Source of the DNA: Ottelia alismoides
Taxonomy: Eukaryota; Streptophyta; Magnoliopsida; Alismatales; Hydrocharitaceae
Reading direction: 5' to 3'
Assembly (NCBI GenBank): GCA_037367405.1
Contig: JAZKJV010003124.1
Span: forward strand, 372,001-436,000
DNA length: 64,000 bases
Part shown: positions 22,322 to 34,590 of the stretch, in pieces
Layout of the letters: the number at the start of each line of letters is the position of its first letter
Numbering within the stretch: the stretch's first letter is position 1
Translations under genes and position numbers: made by a program
The notes under the pieces: generated by a model
What the model saw: the letters and a program-made list of their open reading frames with translations, nothing else
Databases searched by the model: none
What the model was told of the DNA's origin: nothing

Positions 22322-25300
22322 TGATGAATCCATGATTCATCGCCTTTATTCTTTAATTTTAGCTTTATTTCCTTAGTTAAATGCTTGTAAATACCCACTA
22401 ATTTCATGAATTTATCATTTTCATGTATTTATTAATTATTCCTTTTTAACACTTTTTCCTATCCAAATAAAAGAATAAAGAAGAAAAGAAAAAGAAAAGA
22501 AAAGAAAAAACATTAAAGTATGTATTTATGAAATAAATGCAGACTGGCCTGAACCCCGAGAAGGGTCAATACTTGACTTGATCGATCAGGAATAAAGTAG
22601 GGGGAGATAGGGTCTTTAATCCCAAAATTCAAAAAAATAATTTGTAAATATTTTTCCTTTTTTTTTGAATTCATTATTTGTATATTTGTATAAAACTTAC
22701 ACTATTTTATTTGTGTATAAACTAACATCAAATTAAATATTTTTCTTAACAAAAGTTGTAAATAAAAATATTTTCTAAATAATAAAAATGATCGCAAAGT
22801 AAAACCATGTATAGAGTTAGAGTATCCACACTTAGAAAAAGCCGTAAAGTGACAATTGAAAGATCAATTTCAGCTCTATAAGAACTCGAATAAAATCAAA
22901 CTAACTTCCATTGTACTCTAAATTAAATCATCTTTAAACATGATGTAATTTCATAATTTTTGAAATTACGGCTGAAAAGTCAATTTTCTGAGGTGTGTTT
23001 TGCAATTTGACCATTTATTTATTGTATTTTATTTTTTTATTATTTATTTTTATATACATATTATATTTTTAAAAATTTAAATTTTTTGAGTAATTTAAAG
23101 TAAATAATAAAAAAATTGTATTTAAAATTATTTCCTTATTTGTATTTGTGTATAATGTACATCATGTATATATGATATGTATAAAATTAACCCGTTATAT
23201 AAAAACCACCAAAATTTTTATATCTAACATTTATTAATTAAATTAATATAATTACGAAAATTTGATTTATTTATTTAATTATTTGGTTTGAAAACCTGCT
23301 ATGTATACAAGATTTGATTATATACCTCAAATAACCACCATTAAGGTGACTAATTAATTTTTGCAAATTAATTATTTTAATTATTTTATTTAATTACGAA
23401 TTTCATTTTTAGTTTATTTATTTATTTATTTTATTTAAACAACCACTAAACACATTCCTTTTTTTGAACATATCTTTCTTTTCTTGGATTTCTTCTTCTT
23501 TTTAATGGGCCTCCTCTCCTTATTATTCTTAGATCAATCTTTGGTGGAGAAGGAGCCGCACTCCCGAAAATTTTTTCGTTCGATAGAGGAGCCCAGATCC
23601 CGAGCTGTCCGGTGACAGCGGACTGGTTGTTGTCTAGGCCATCTCGGCACCCGCCTCCCTCAGGTTAGATCCAATTTTTTAACATATTTCATTTAGAGTA
23701 ATCGTAGCGTAATTTTATTTTCAATCTCATTGTAAATCTAAATCCGTAATTTTAATCATTCATCATCATCATCAATCCCAACATGATCTCCAATTTTTCA
23801 CTCATATCTCGAACCTCTCTGTTTCATGTTCTATCGTACATGACTCTCATATTCGACCACATATGGTGGCTGGAGATCTGGTTCTGATCCCTCACCTCCG
23901 TTGGAACCTCACCCACTAAGTCCTCTTATATTTTTGTGAATCGAGCTACATGATCGAGTCGGTTTTTCAAATTATTTTATTGCAGATAAAAAAAATTCAT
24001 TTTTTCTTGATCCTACAATATCATTAACAACAGATAAATGAATATTTCATTATTTTTATCCCTAACATTTTTGTTGCATGTTACAATAAAAAACATAATA
24101 TATATATTTTTTCTAACATGTATTTTGTAGGTAAAAAATAAAAAAATAATAAAAACTTCTTTCTACTATTTATAAAAAACTATTGTTTTAAAAAAATAAA
24201 AAATAAAAAAATTGAGTAGCAGGCGGTGCCCACCGCCCACTCCTGCACCACACCTCCGTCGTCGTCGTTGTGGTAGCGCCAGCCATCGTTCCACATCACC
24301 TTCGAGCCACCCTCATCGAAGGATCGCCGCTCCTGAGCATCGCCACAATCGTTGACGTTCGCCACCACCTCCTACGCGGATGACAGGAACCCCGCACTAA
24401 TGTCGCCGCTGGAGTCGTTTGTCAGCCCCTCGCGTAGCTCGTCGACACCCCCGCGCTTGGAGTCCCACAACAGGAGCTTCCCCGCATGTGTTCTCCCGCA
24501 TGTGTTCCTCCCCAAACCCTAAAAAGAATTTTTTTTTGAAAAATTGCACTAGTCTCCCTAGACATTTTCACAATTTCAAAGAAGCCCCCGCCATCTCCAA
24601 TCACGTGCAACACATACTCCCACCTAGGTAAATTGCGATGTTTCCTCTATTTTATTTCCTGTTCATTTTTTATGTCAAAAGATTAACTATTTGCAATCCA
24701 ATCTCTGTTTTCCAGACTCTAATTTGTATGCTTTTATTATTGAATAAATAGCATTTGTGCTCTATAAATTTTGCAAATTTTTTGTTATATTCCTGCTTAC
24801 ACTGCATTTTCTTCACACTTTCTATTTCAAAAACTTCGCATGTTTCCCTATCTGAACATTGAAAAATTATAAAAATTCAAAAATTACGTAAAAAATCCAA
24901 AAAACAGAGTAGTTTTCTTTCTGTGCATTTTAATTTCTGTGCCAATTTCACGCATTAAATATTTTTAAAACTCAAAAATTGTAAAATACTTAAAATCTTA
25001 AAAAATCACAGTAAATTGTAGAAAAATTGAAAAACAGTGATTTCACTTCCTGATTGTAGATAATGTCTTCTAGTTTTTAGAAAAAATAATTGCAGAAATT
25101 TTTGATTTCATTTGACATTTTTAAGTTGGAAAATAATCATGTTTGCTCATTATTTTTATTATTTCATGTTTCCATTCATTTTAAAAATCCCAAGAAATAT
25201 AAAAAATATTTGAAAAATTACAAAAACAGTAAAATATAATTTAAAATACAAAAATATTTTATTTGAATATTCTTGAGCATTTTTGTCATATTAATTTTTT

Positions 25301-25690
25301 AAAAAATGTCCTTTCTCTATTATTGTATTTAAATTGTTTGAAAATTAATTACTTTGAAAATTAAAAATTTGCAAAACTAAAATCTAATAAAAATTACAAA
25401 ATAATAATAATATAAAAATATAAAAAATATAAAAAACAAGAGTAGTGTTCATAGAATTCCTTCATTATTTAAGTGATTTATTTCATTGCATAGAATAATC
25501 TTGGGTTTTTACCCCCCTGAGTTCGATCCTATTGCTATATAGGTAAATTAAATAGCAATTCTCTTACTACACATTTTTTGTAATTATTTCTGCTTGAGAA
25601 AAAATAATTTTTTGTTTGACGCTTGACTGGGTTGCAACGACCATTGTCATTATTTTTCTAAATAAAACCCAAGAAAGTTGTATCAACTTT
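22322..25690 (+). mobile_element. Long LTR L2, presumed 5' LTR of element H
   Basis: It starts TGATGAATCCATGATTCATC, then follows the L1 layout: GAACCCCGAGAAGGGTCAAT, the GGGGGAGATAGGGTC motif near 22590-22610, a GC-rich centre (23560-24620) and CCCCCTGAGTTCGATCC near 25518. The end is estimated at TTGTATCA near 25690. No PBS is clear, so the link to H rests on position and orientation. Confidence 0.6.
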
Positions 25691-26580
25691 AGACTTTGTT
25701 TGAAAATGCCCAAAAAGGTGATAATCAGAAAATTAAAATAGAGTCTGTTAACTATATTTTACCTAAATATAAACTTAACAGACTCCACTTGATTTGGGAG
25801 AGCGATCCCAACGAATGACTTGCAGGTACTCTCCAGACTTGTGAGTGAGGGATGACCCTTAAGGCTAGAACCAGAGCTCGAGTTTATTTTGGAATATTAC
25901 TGATTTCATACAGTTAATGACTTACTCTTCATTGGGAACTCTTGGGTAGCCAGAAACGGTCAGAGTTTCCTAGAAGAGTGTGAGGTTTAGAGGACTCTGT
26001 GTAAGGCTCTGTCCTTAGCCAGAAATGATATGTACTTACTCCCATACTGGCTGAGAATCGGTGATTTTTTTGTAAGAACTCGGGACAGTCTTCTGGGAAA
26101 GTTTTGAGCACCTATCAGCTCACGTTTATTTGTGAGAAGACTTGCTTTTCCATTAACCCTAAAACTAAAAAGACTAATGGTCGAACTTTTACGGTCATCA
26201 CCGGATTGAGTTGGTGAATCATGGGTATTGCTTTGCATTTGATTTTATGGTGTGAGTCCCATCTTTCAAATCTATAATCAACCATTTGTCTTATCAAGAT
26301 GATGGATAGGCGATCTCTTTGGTCAACTCTAACCGATCCGCTCTCTCGAGTTCTTATCCAACCATCTAGATCGGTTTGCGATGTCCCTCCTCCCAAACTA
26401 AAATCTCATCGCACATTCTCTTCCAGTCATGACTCCAACCCTAGAGGATCTCTTCCCTCTCCTTCTTCTTCTTAGTCTCTATACTCATCACCTCTGTTCG
26501 AGAGAACCCTCATTTTCAACCGCTATTGCACATCAACCTGGCAGAGCCTGATCTGGTTCTTTTCCCTTTCCAGAAGACAT
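25691..26580 (+). other. Leader of element H
   Basis: Noncoding sequence between L2 and the gag remnant. Two near-repeated glutamine/serine-poor short frames on the other strand are not convincing. Nothing else is recognised. Confidence 0.4.
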
Positions 26581-27665
26581 GTCTAAGAAGGGACCGCAAT
26601 AGCTGCAGACTACTTCAGTAGTGATTGATCAGACAACATCAACAATGGTCTTCTAACCTCCCTTGAGCAGATGTAGAACCAAATAAGGGAGCAGGGAAGA
26701 TAGATGAATGACGTCCGAGCAGAGTTGACACAACTGAGAACCCAGAGAGAGACTCCTGGTGCTAAAATCCCATGAGCTGAGGTTGATGTACAGAATAAAG
26801 CAGAGAGACCTCCACTAGATCCAAACTGCACGATGAAGCAGCTCTACAATCCTGGAGCTATAACTACACATCGGTGGATTTTTCTCCTTATCATTCGTGG
26901 ACATTTTGAGCTCTGTCCACATACCATCCAGTTGTTGCCCAAGTTTCATAGGCTATCTACGAAGAGTTGTATATGCACCTACAAGAATTTGAGTTGATCT
27001 GATCGTGTATTCATTCTCCCTCGTAAACAGAGCAGACTATTGGATGAAGCATCTAGGGAGATACATATCAACGTAGGAAAAGTTGAGCATTGAAATGTTG
27101 CATGATCTATGATAAGTAACTTCACCATTTCGAGAACAAGCAGTTCCACGAGTCATGGGATCGATTCAGAGAGCTCATTAATCAGTGTCCCCACCATGAG
27201 ATCTCGAAGCCAAACTTAGTTCAGAGCTTATTTTGGGGGATGACACCATAGTTGCAGGGGTTGGTGAACGCTTCATGCGGTGGTTCCTATTTCTCTAAGA
27301 ATGAGGACCAAGTCTGGGTCATCTACGAGGAGATGGATGAGAATTACACCACGATGTCTCAGACTCGGTTCTATACTCAGACAAAGCCATCACCTTACCA
27401 CCAGCATTCCCACATGGCATAAATCGAAGGGACTCCTTCTTCTATTGTTTCCTCCACCCATTCTGAATCCTCTTCACCTGATATGGGGATCATTTTCCAA
27501 AAGTTGGATCGAATGGAAATCATTGAAAAGAAGTGCCAGAATTTGGACAAGCTTGATAAAATTGACGAGCTTGAAAGATGCCTTAGTGATATGAAGACAC
27601 AATTAATGTGCCTTCAAGAACTTCAAACATATTCTACAAAGTCTTCTAGATCACAGGTTGATTAA
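26581..27665 (+). pseudogene. Element H gag remnant
   Basis: Plus-strand reading in shifting frames gives the Athila/Tat gag capsid order: LYNPGAITTH, IQLLPKFHRLSTK, QFHESWDRFRELINQCPHHE, then LVNASCGGSYFSKNEDQVW and EEMDENYTTM. After this a coiled-coil-like stretch (27483-27665: KLDRMEIIEKKCQNLDKLDK) precedes a stop. No CCHC zinc knuckle is seen. Many stops and frameshifts show it is dead. Confidence 0.75.
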
Positions 27666-29030
27666 GGAAGCTAAGACCGAGGTATACTTCTGTGGCCACT
27701 AGTTTAGCACATCTACCACGTGCACTATGAGCCGACTCATCAATCTTCAACTTACCAGCAGAACTCACAGACACCATCATCTGACACTCAGATGGTGGTG
27801 TATCAGAGCGATCGGTCGTGATCATCCTGGTTTATGTTGGTCATCCGAAGGTACCTCTTCCAAAAAGCTAGCACATATACAAATGGGGCAAAATAGAAAA
27901 CCATAGCAGCACTCAAGTCCTCATAAGTATAAACCAACCCAATAGAGATAGAATCCATATCCATCGCAATATCAATAGTTTTGCCGTTCACAGCAATGAT
28001 CAGTTCACCAGCAGCCTCAGTATCACCGAGGCGACTCATCCAAGTCTCATGGTCCCTTCCATAAGAACCCTTCTCTAGAACATCTTGCTAATTTGATAGT
28101 CAACCAGCTGGTCACATTTAGGCGAGAAATGGATGAGTGTAAGAATCATGTCACTGACCTAGTAAAAGGGAAATCCGTTATTTCTATCTAGATAGAGCCA
28201 AATCTGAACAGTCTAAAGAGGAAGACAGAGCAGGTACACCTAAAAGAATCCACCCTCCAGTCATAGGTACTTTCATATGATTCTCTTTACTGTGACGAAG
28301 CTGATTTTATTTCTCTTAGGAGCGGTAGGATACCAACATGCGGAGTCTTAACTAGGCTCGATGAAGGAACACCTGATGTTACAAGTGAGACTGTTGAGTT
28401 TGATGAGGATGGTGTTGATGCCGCCTCTCCCTTTGAGAATGTCAATGGTGGTGATAATGCCACCAAGATGAACGAGAAGCAGCCAAAACCTAATGCCGCT
28501 GCAACTGCTTTACCATTCTTTCTATATAGTGATGATGATAGAAAAATAGAAAAAATGTACAAAAGAGATAAACCAGAAAAGAAATAAAGAAAAGATAGTT
28601 GATCAATCCCAAGATTCATCTTCCGATGATGATTTACATCAAGCAAGTCCCCATTCTTTAAAAAAATCTTTTTCTTCTTCTGATCCTCCTATTGTACATA
28701 CTAACAAGGAGGATGTACATATACCTTTTTCCCAAGCCCTCCTCTTGGGAAAAGGAGATAAAAAAAGAAAATCCCAAAAAGACTCAGATGATAGATCTGA
28801 CGAAAGAGATGCTCGATAAATTCACCATTCAGCCCACTCTTTCGGAAGCCTTAGCACACATACGTCTTCTACAAAAAGGACTCAAGGAGAGAACTATAGT
28901 ACGTAGAAAGAATAGGCAGCGTAATCATTGCTCAGAAATTGATGTGTTGACCAAGGAAACTTGGCATGCCATCCAGAACCGTCTCCCAACCAAGCGATCA
29001 GACACGTGAGCATCATATGTCGGATGCGAG
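27666..29030 (+). pseudogene. Element H gag-protease linker
   Basis: Scattered fragments of the linker: EADFISLRSGRIPTCGV near 28295-28350 (the LRSGK-like motif between gag and protease in this lineage), EDVHIPFSQALLLGKGDKK near 28710-28765, and an open 105-codon stretch at 28692-29009 with MIDLTKEMLDKFTIQPTLSE. The minus-strand frames at 27803-28039 and 28287-28646 are shadows. Confidence 0.6.
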
Positions 29031-29380
29031 ATCCTTAATCAGACTTTTGGTCGTACTCTCTTAAGTAGAGGATCACCGATCAATCTCCTTTCATATTCCT
29101 TATTCGACAAGTTCAAGTTCGGACCTTGTCGACCAAGCAGAACAATCTTGCAGTTTGCTGACAGATCGATCAAGAGGTCGTAGGGATTAATCGAGGACGT
29201 TATCGTCACCATTAAGGGTTTGCAATTCCTTGTGGACTTCGTCGTGTTGGACACGACGGTCCCTGAATGTGTGATAGATACCCCGATCATATTAGGACGA
29301 CCTTTTCTAGCAACAACAAAGGCCATCTAGTTATGGTACTGGGAAGATGTACTTTCGCATCCAGGGCAAGAGTATACACC
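29031..29380 (+). pseudogene. Element H aspartic protease remnant
   Basis: Plus-strand frames give GRTLLSRGSPINLLSYSLFD, TILQFADRSIKRS, a stop, then GLIEDVIVTIKGLQFLVDFV and TPIILGRPFLATTKA. The D-T/S-G active site reads SRG, so the catalytic Asp is lost. The GRPFL motif confirms the gypsy protease fold. The open frame on the opposite strand here is a shadow. Confidence 0.75.
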
Positions 29381-29589
29381 TAAAGATGATCTAGGACCTC
29401 AGAGCCAAATCAGTAGAATCAGAGCGAGCATCTGAAGATGGAGCCAATATTCATCAGGACTATGACTTCATGCAGACATATGATGAGGTCATCTGGGCCG
29501 AACCGAGTACATGATCTTTCGCCACACCTTCAAGAGAGTCTTAGTTTCGTATACTAGATCATGGAAGATTGGACAATACAGTCTTGGAG

Positions 29590-30091
29590 TAGATACAGTT
29601 AGAGGTTGAGCCAGACGAGTCTGATGATGATCATTTTGAGTTTCAATCTTGTTGTTCTGATCCCAATCCCTCCGACGAAGATGTGGAATTCGATTGGTAG
29701 ATTTTTAATGAGTATGTTCAGCATTTCATTACAGATGAGCCTACAACTAGCTTGGATATCGAGCCTATACAGTAGAGTCAGCAATTAAATGAGCAGTCTC
29801 CAGATCTTTTTGAGTCAGCGGGATGAGCTTAAGCATACCAACCTAATCTCCTATACCCAGGCCCTAGTCAGACCATCTCTCCTTGTTCCTTCTCCACCTG
29901 AGCTTAAACTGTTAATTCAAAACATGAAATATCAATTCCTTGCTAGAGAGCCCAAAATGTTTTCGAGAATCATCGCTTCTAATCTGACCTATGATCAAGA
30001 ATCCCGTCTGATGGAGATTCTTGAAAAGAATCGCCAGGCAATCAGGTGGTTAATAGCGAATCTCCAAGGGATTAGGTCAGCTATGTACTCC
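29590..30091 (+). pseudogene. Element H protease-RT spacer and RT N-terminus, cut by element F
   Basis: PPELKLLIQNMKYQFLAREP, SRLMEILEKNRQAIRW and ANLQGIRSAM are the start of the RT region (compare F at 40550-40720). Homology stops at 30091, immediately before the first base of the F LTR. The rest of the H pol is not found on the far side of F. Confidence 0.8.
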
Positions 30092-31869
30092 TGATGAATA
30101 TGTGATTCATCACTCTAGAAGTTGAGAATAGAGATTTGTTCCCGAGTAATTAGCTACATATTTCCACATAAATTGCATAATTATCACTCATGCATGTGTT
30201 AATAAGATGTAAATTTTAGCATTCATATCTGCATGAAATAAGAAACCCAATTCACTTGTAAAAATCACCTGTAAATACCATATTTGTATATATTTTATAC
30301 TAACTCCAAATCAAATAAAATTAACTCTATAGTTTGTATATTACTAACACTAATAAAAGGAAAATATCAAAAAAATACTAACTTGTAAAATTGACCAATA
30401 AAACCCGAGTCCATGTTTGAAACTAGGATCATTAAAATGTACACATCTCTCTCATACAATGTCCGATTTAGGACTAGTCACTTTTAAAGTAATATACATT
30501 CAAGGACCTTCAAAACAAGATCAATTTTATCAAATTTGGAGACCATATGTGAAACTTGGATTTTGGGCCCCTATTGTATATTGTACATATTGACCAAAAT
30601 GCCCTTGTATTTTATCTTTTTATTTTCTTAATTATTAAAATAAAAAATAGAATAAAATGTAAATATTCCTTTCATATTTTCTCTATTTTATTTCGATTTT
30701 CTCTTATTTTATAAAAAATGTTAAAAAAATGTAAAAGACAAAAATGTGGTATTTTATACCTATAAGGTACCACCCAAAAATACACTTTGTACATATGATT
30801 TTATTTAATCTTCAGACCTTCACTAGAGTTGTAGATCTTGTCGAGACGAGCAACTTTTGTGTTGACTACTTTTTTATTTAACCTCTTTTGATATTTCTTT
30901 TAATTAAAGTTTAGATTTTTCTGGAAGCGACATGTGGTCGCTCTTGAGCCGCCACGTGTCGCCTCTTCCTTCCCCCATTTATTCCACTTAGCTACTTCAT
31001 TCGGGCTGTTGGATGAAGAGATATTTCATCAACGACCCAGATCTCTTCTAATTTCTCTCTCTCTCTCTCCCATTCCACTCCCATCCACGATCTTTACCCT
31101 TCCTGCAAACCCATACATGCCCATCTCCCCCTGCACCTCCCGCTACAGCGGTTGCAACCGCAACCCCGCCTCACACAGCCATCCATCCCTCTCCCTCGTC
31201 CACTTCCCTTTATCAACCTCCTTCGCCCTTCTCGCAGCAACTCTCTCCACGATATATTTCTCCCGATCCCTTACAACCTTCTTTAAAAAGCAAGACACTT
31301 GCACCTTGCCGATTATCCTCCATTATAGAGCGAGCCATCTAGCTACGATCTACCCTCGGTGACAGCGACTACGAGAGTCGTAAACAACGACCGTGCCCCA
31401 TTGGCACGATCTAAGGCTCCCATGAGCCTTGTTACAGCTCTGATCCAAGCTTCGTGACGCATCGTCGGACGTCACTAGAGGCAATGGGCAGACACAACCA
31501 TCCACTCCACCTTCCCAGGCGAAGCAATCCCATGTATTCTCTTTCTCTCCGCCCCTTCCTGCTATTCTTCTTCATTCTACTCTTCATTTTCTCTCTCTTT
31601 AATCCACCTTCATCCATCCTCCAAATCACAAATATTTTTGAACTTTCACGGAATATCTGAACTTTCACGGATGAATCACATGTTGAGAACACAATGGTGA
31701 TTTTTATTGAATTTTCTGACAAAATTTCTTGAACCAATTAATATGAAATTTACGCCAGAAAAAAAATCCATTAAGTTCCCCTGCTCACAGGGGAACTTCC
31801 TCTGTTTTGTCCACTCCTTCTTTGCTACGTACCCACACATCATCCATTCACTTCCACGGCCATCACAAC

Positions 31870-32975
31870 CAGGGGCGAAGGGAGGGGGCGGGTAGGGGCC
31901 ATGGCCCCCTCCCAAAATGGTAAATTATTAAGTGTTCATGCTATTTTTCAGGGATTCTCCTATTTTTTGAAATTTCTATAAAGGGTAATAATTCCTTTCT
32001 CCTATTTTTTAAATTTTTTTCATAAAGTACCACCACCATTCATTTTCTCATTTTCCAAAATTCTGTAAAAACTCAACATTTCTATTAAAGATGCAAAGAA
32101 ACAGATACAGGTATCGGTCTTACTGTCTCATTGTCTATTTTATATACAAATACAGATGTGGACATGGATATGAAAATTATATTACTATATTCTTAAAAGA
32201 CGGATGCAAATGTTAAATGGATATTTATCGTGTGTGAATAATGTTAGAAATATTGTACATATTTGCTTAAATATACATATATTGGATAGATGCACATCAT
32301 TTGAATTTATTAAATCTGTTTATACTAAAGTAATTATACCAAATAAGTGTACGAATGTACAGTTCCCCCACCCATTTTTCCTTTTTTTATTTTTTTGAAA
32401 AATGCTTCCGTGGGTTTTCATTGTTATATCCCTATATTATGTCATTCAAGTTTTGCGTGAAACAGAAACTCCTACGGCCTTCGTCCAGATGAGGTGATTT
32501 CAACAATTCTGCGATCATTAAAAAAGTGACTGTCTAGGAGGAAGTTGTAAGAGTCTTTGTTTCGTACGAAACATAGATGACATAATATAATGATATAGTA
32601 ATGAATTTTTACGAATTCATTTTTCAAAATTTAAAATAATAGGAAAAAAGGCGGGAGAGTCAAGTTAGCTCCCTCAAGGAGGCAGCCCCATTTTCTCATA
32701 TATATATATATAACATTTGTATTTTTTCGTAATAACATCTTTTTTAATAATTGTGCTGCTAACTACACTTTTCCATCTCTCCATAGTTGGCATACCAGCA
32801 TACCATATTTATCATTTTTTTATTATATTTTCAACTAACTTTTCAATCAGATAATTGGCCTCATAACGTACCTCATGATTCGGACATAAATCGGACAATT
32901 TTGTTTATGATTTGGACATGAATCGTACATATATATTTTGGCCCCACCTATAAAAATTTCCCGGTTCCGCCCCTG
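31870..32975. mobile_element. hAT element in the F LTR, 1.1 kb, non-autonomous
   Basis: Ends CAGGGGCG...CGCCCCTG are perfect 8-bp inverted repeats, with more diffuse GGGGCC similarity inward. Flanks ATCACAAC (31862-31869) and ATCATAGC (32976-32983) are an 8-bp duplication with two mismatches. The other F LTR (about 60820-60830) shows the unoccupied site. CAGGGGCGGA-type ends are common in plant hAT elements. No transposase. It contains MITE copy C. Confidence 0.85.
32370..32697. mobile_element. Mutator-type MITE, family copy C (left end eroded)
   Basis: The interior matches copies A and B: ATATTATGTCATTCAAGTTT, then GTGAAACAGAAACTCC, and the inverted arm GTTTCGTACGAAACATAGAT with ATGACATAATATAATGATAT. 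The right end is CCCCATTTTCTC before a TA repeat. The left terminal repeat is not recognisable. Confidence 0.65.
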
Positions 32976-33945
32976 ATCATAGCTTTGACCATCTCTTTCC
33001 CTCGGTTGACATCACCCCGATCGCAACTCCACTTTGACGTCCTCCACCAACCGCCATTTGCCTCCTTCTCCTTGGATCTCGACGTCCTCTTTCGACTTCC
33101 AATGACGTCGGCCTCAAAACCTGGAGTCGCATCCTTCTCAACCGACCGCCAACCAGATCTGGTAAGGTCCATCATGCTCTCTATTACTCGAGGGACCTAG
33201 GCCTCATTTCACCATCCATCATACCCCCCCTTCGCATTTTCTATAATGTCTGTTGGTTTCTAAGAACTAAGCTTCGAAGAACAAACAAGGTCGTCTTAAC
33301 GATTGATCAAGGACCCATATAGCAGCACACTAAGAGCCGAAGCTTAATATCAGAAATTTGGTTCTCAGCGTGATCTCTTCCTCCAACTTGTGCATGTAGT
33401 TGCACCAGTCCATCTACCTCCAACCGTTGTTTGTGCTCCTTCACAAGTGTTGTGGCCCCTTTCCGCCTCATAGAGACTAGCAGCGCCTCCGCCGTGTGCT
33501 GCACCGTCACAGACTTCGTTGAACCTCGCCATCTCCATCGACACCTCCATGCGCACGGTTGTCGCAAACTCCGATCCTCCTGCTGCGCCGATGTTTAACC
33601 TCCACCAGGCCGCCCCGCCATCTACTCACAGCCCGCCACAGCACACAGCCCAGCCTCCTCTCTCCACATCTGCGAGCGACCCCCACCACATCCGCAGCCA
33701 CATGCAGCTGCCATCTCTGTCGCCACTGTCGGCTACCACACGGAGCAGCTCTTCAACCGACGACCACCTCCACCTTCATGCCACCTAGCTACAGTCCCAC
33801 AGGTCGGATCTCCTCTTCCTCGATGCCAACTTCCGGCCAACCTCCATGTTCCCCGCAAGCTATCACCCCATCGAGTCTGTTAGACATGAGACAAAAAGCA
33901 AATAACACAGACATCCCTAAAGAAGCACGTGAGTAGTACCTCCTC

Positions 33946-34341
33946 CTAGGGGTGTCTATCGAGTTCAACGAGCTGAGTTGGCCTCAAGTCGGACTTGAAC
34001 TCGATAAGAAACCTAAGCTCGAACTCGGGCTTGATAAGGATCGAGCCCTGGATCACCAACTCAAACTCGAACACGTCGAGTTCGAGTTGACTCATGAGCC
34101 TCTTATCGAGACACGAGTTTCTAAGCTAGCTCACGAGTCTCTTATCGAGTCATGAGTTTCTGAGTTGGCTCATGAGCCTCAAAATGAGCAGTCTCATGAA
34201 CCTCTTAATGAGTCATTCTTCCATTTTATACATTAAATTATGCAAATGACATTTGTAATTTTGATTTTTTATACTCTTTCTGTAGCTTTTTGGGTAGAAA
34301 AATGTTAACCTCTATTTTATATCAAACTCAATGTGGAAGTT

Positions 34342-34402
<61 letters not shown>

Positions 34403-34590
34403 TTATTAAGAGAGAAAATGAGTTATCGAGTCGTGTTTCCGAGTTGAACAATGCCCAACTCGGACTCGACTCGATAAGTTAACGAGCCATAAAACCCAAC
34501 TCAGACTCAGACTCGTTCATGTTTCGAGTCCGGCTTGCGAGCCCTTAACGAGCCGAGCCCGAGTTGAGCTCATCGAGCTCGAGCTTTCCT
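33946..34590. mobile_element. Probable hAT-type MITE rich in CGAGCTCGAG
   Basis: The left end TAGGGGTGTCTATCGAGTTC and the reverse complement of the right end AAGGGCTGTCAGGAAAGCTC share GGG.TGTC and then CGAGCT/AACTCGG-type subterminal motifs repeated many times. The flanks are CT-rich, so no clear 8-bp duplication can be assigned. The 67-codon frame at 33952-34155 is made of these motifs and is not a gene. Confidence 0.6.
34345..34397. repeat. (TA)n microsatellite
   Basis: About 26 TA units inside the MITE at 33946-34590. Confidence 0.95.

Noticed and set aside
18149..25690. L1 and L2 as the two LTRs of one element
   Set aside because: They share layout and motifs but differ far too much to be a pair, and only 0.5 kb lies between them.
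27803..28646. Minus-strand frames of 78 and 119 codons with hydrophobic stretches
   Set aside because: They are shadows of the decayed H gag-protease linker, which reads collinearly on the plus strand.
30934..31660. Ser/Leu/Pro-rich frames (also 59907-60689)
   Set aside because: The same CT-rich stretch is present in both F LTRs with different frames open, so it is not coding.
33307..33936. Several frames around 33307-33936
   Set aside because: Both strands are open because of high GC. No motif, and they are inside the F 5' LTR.
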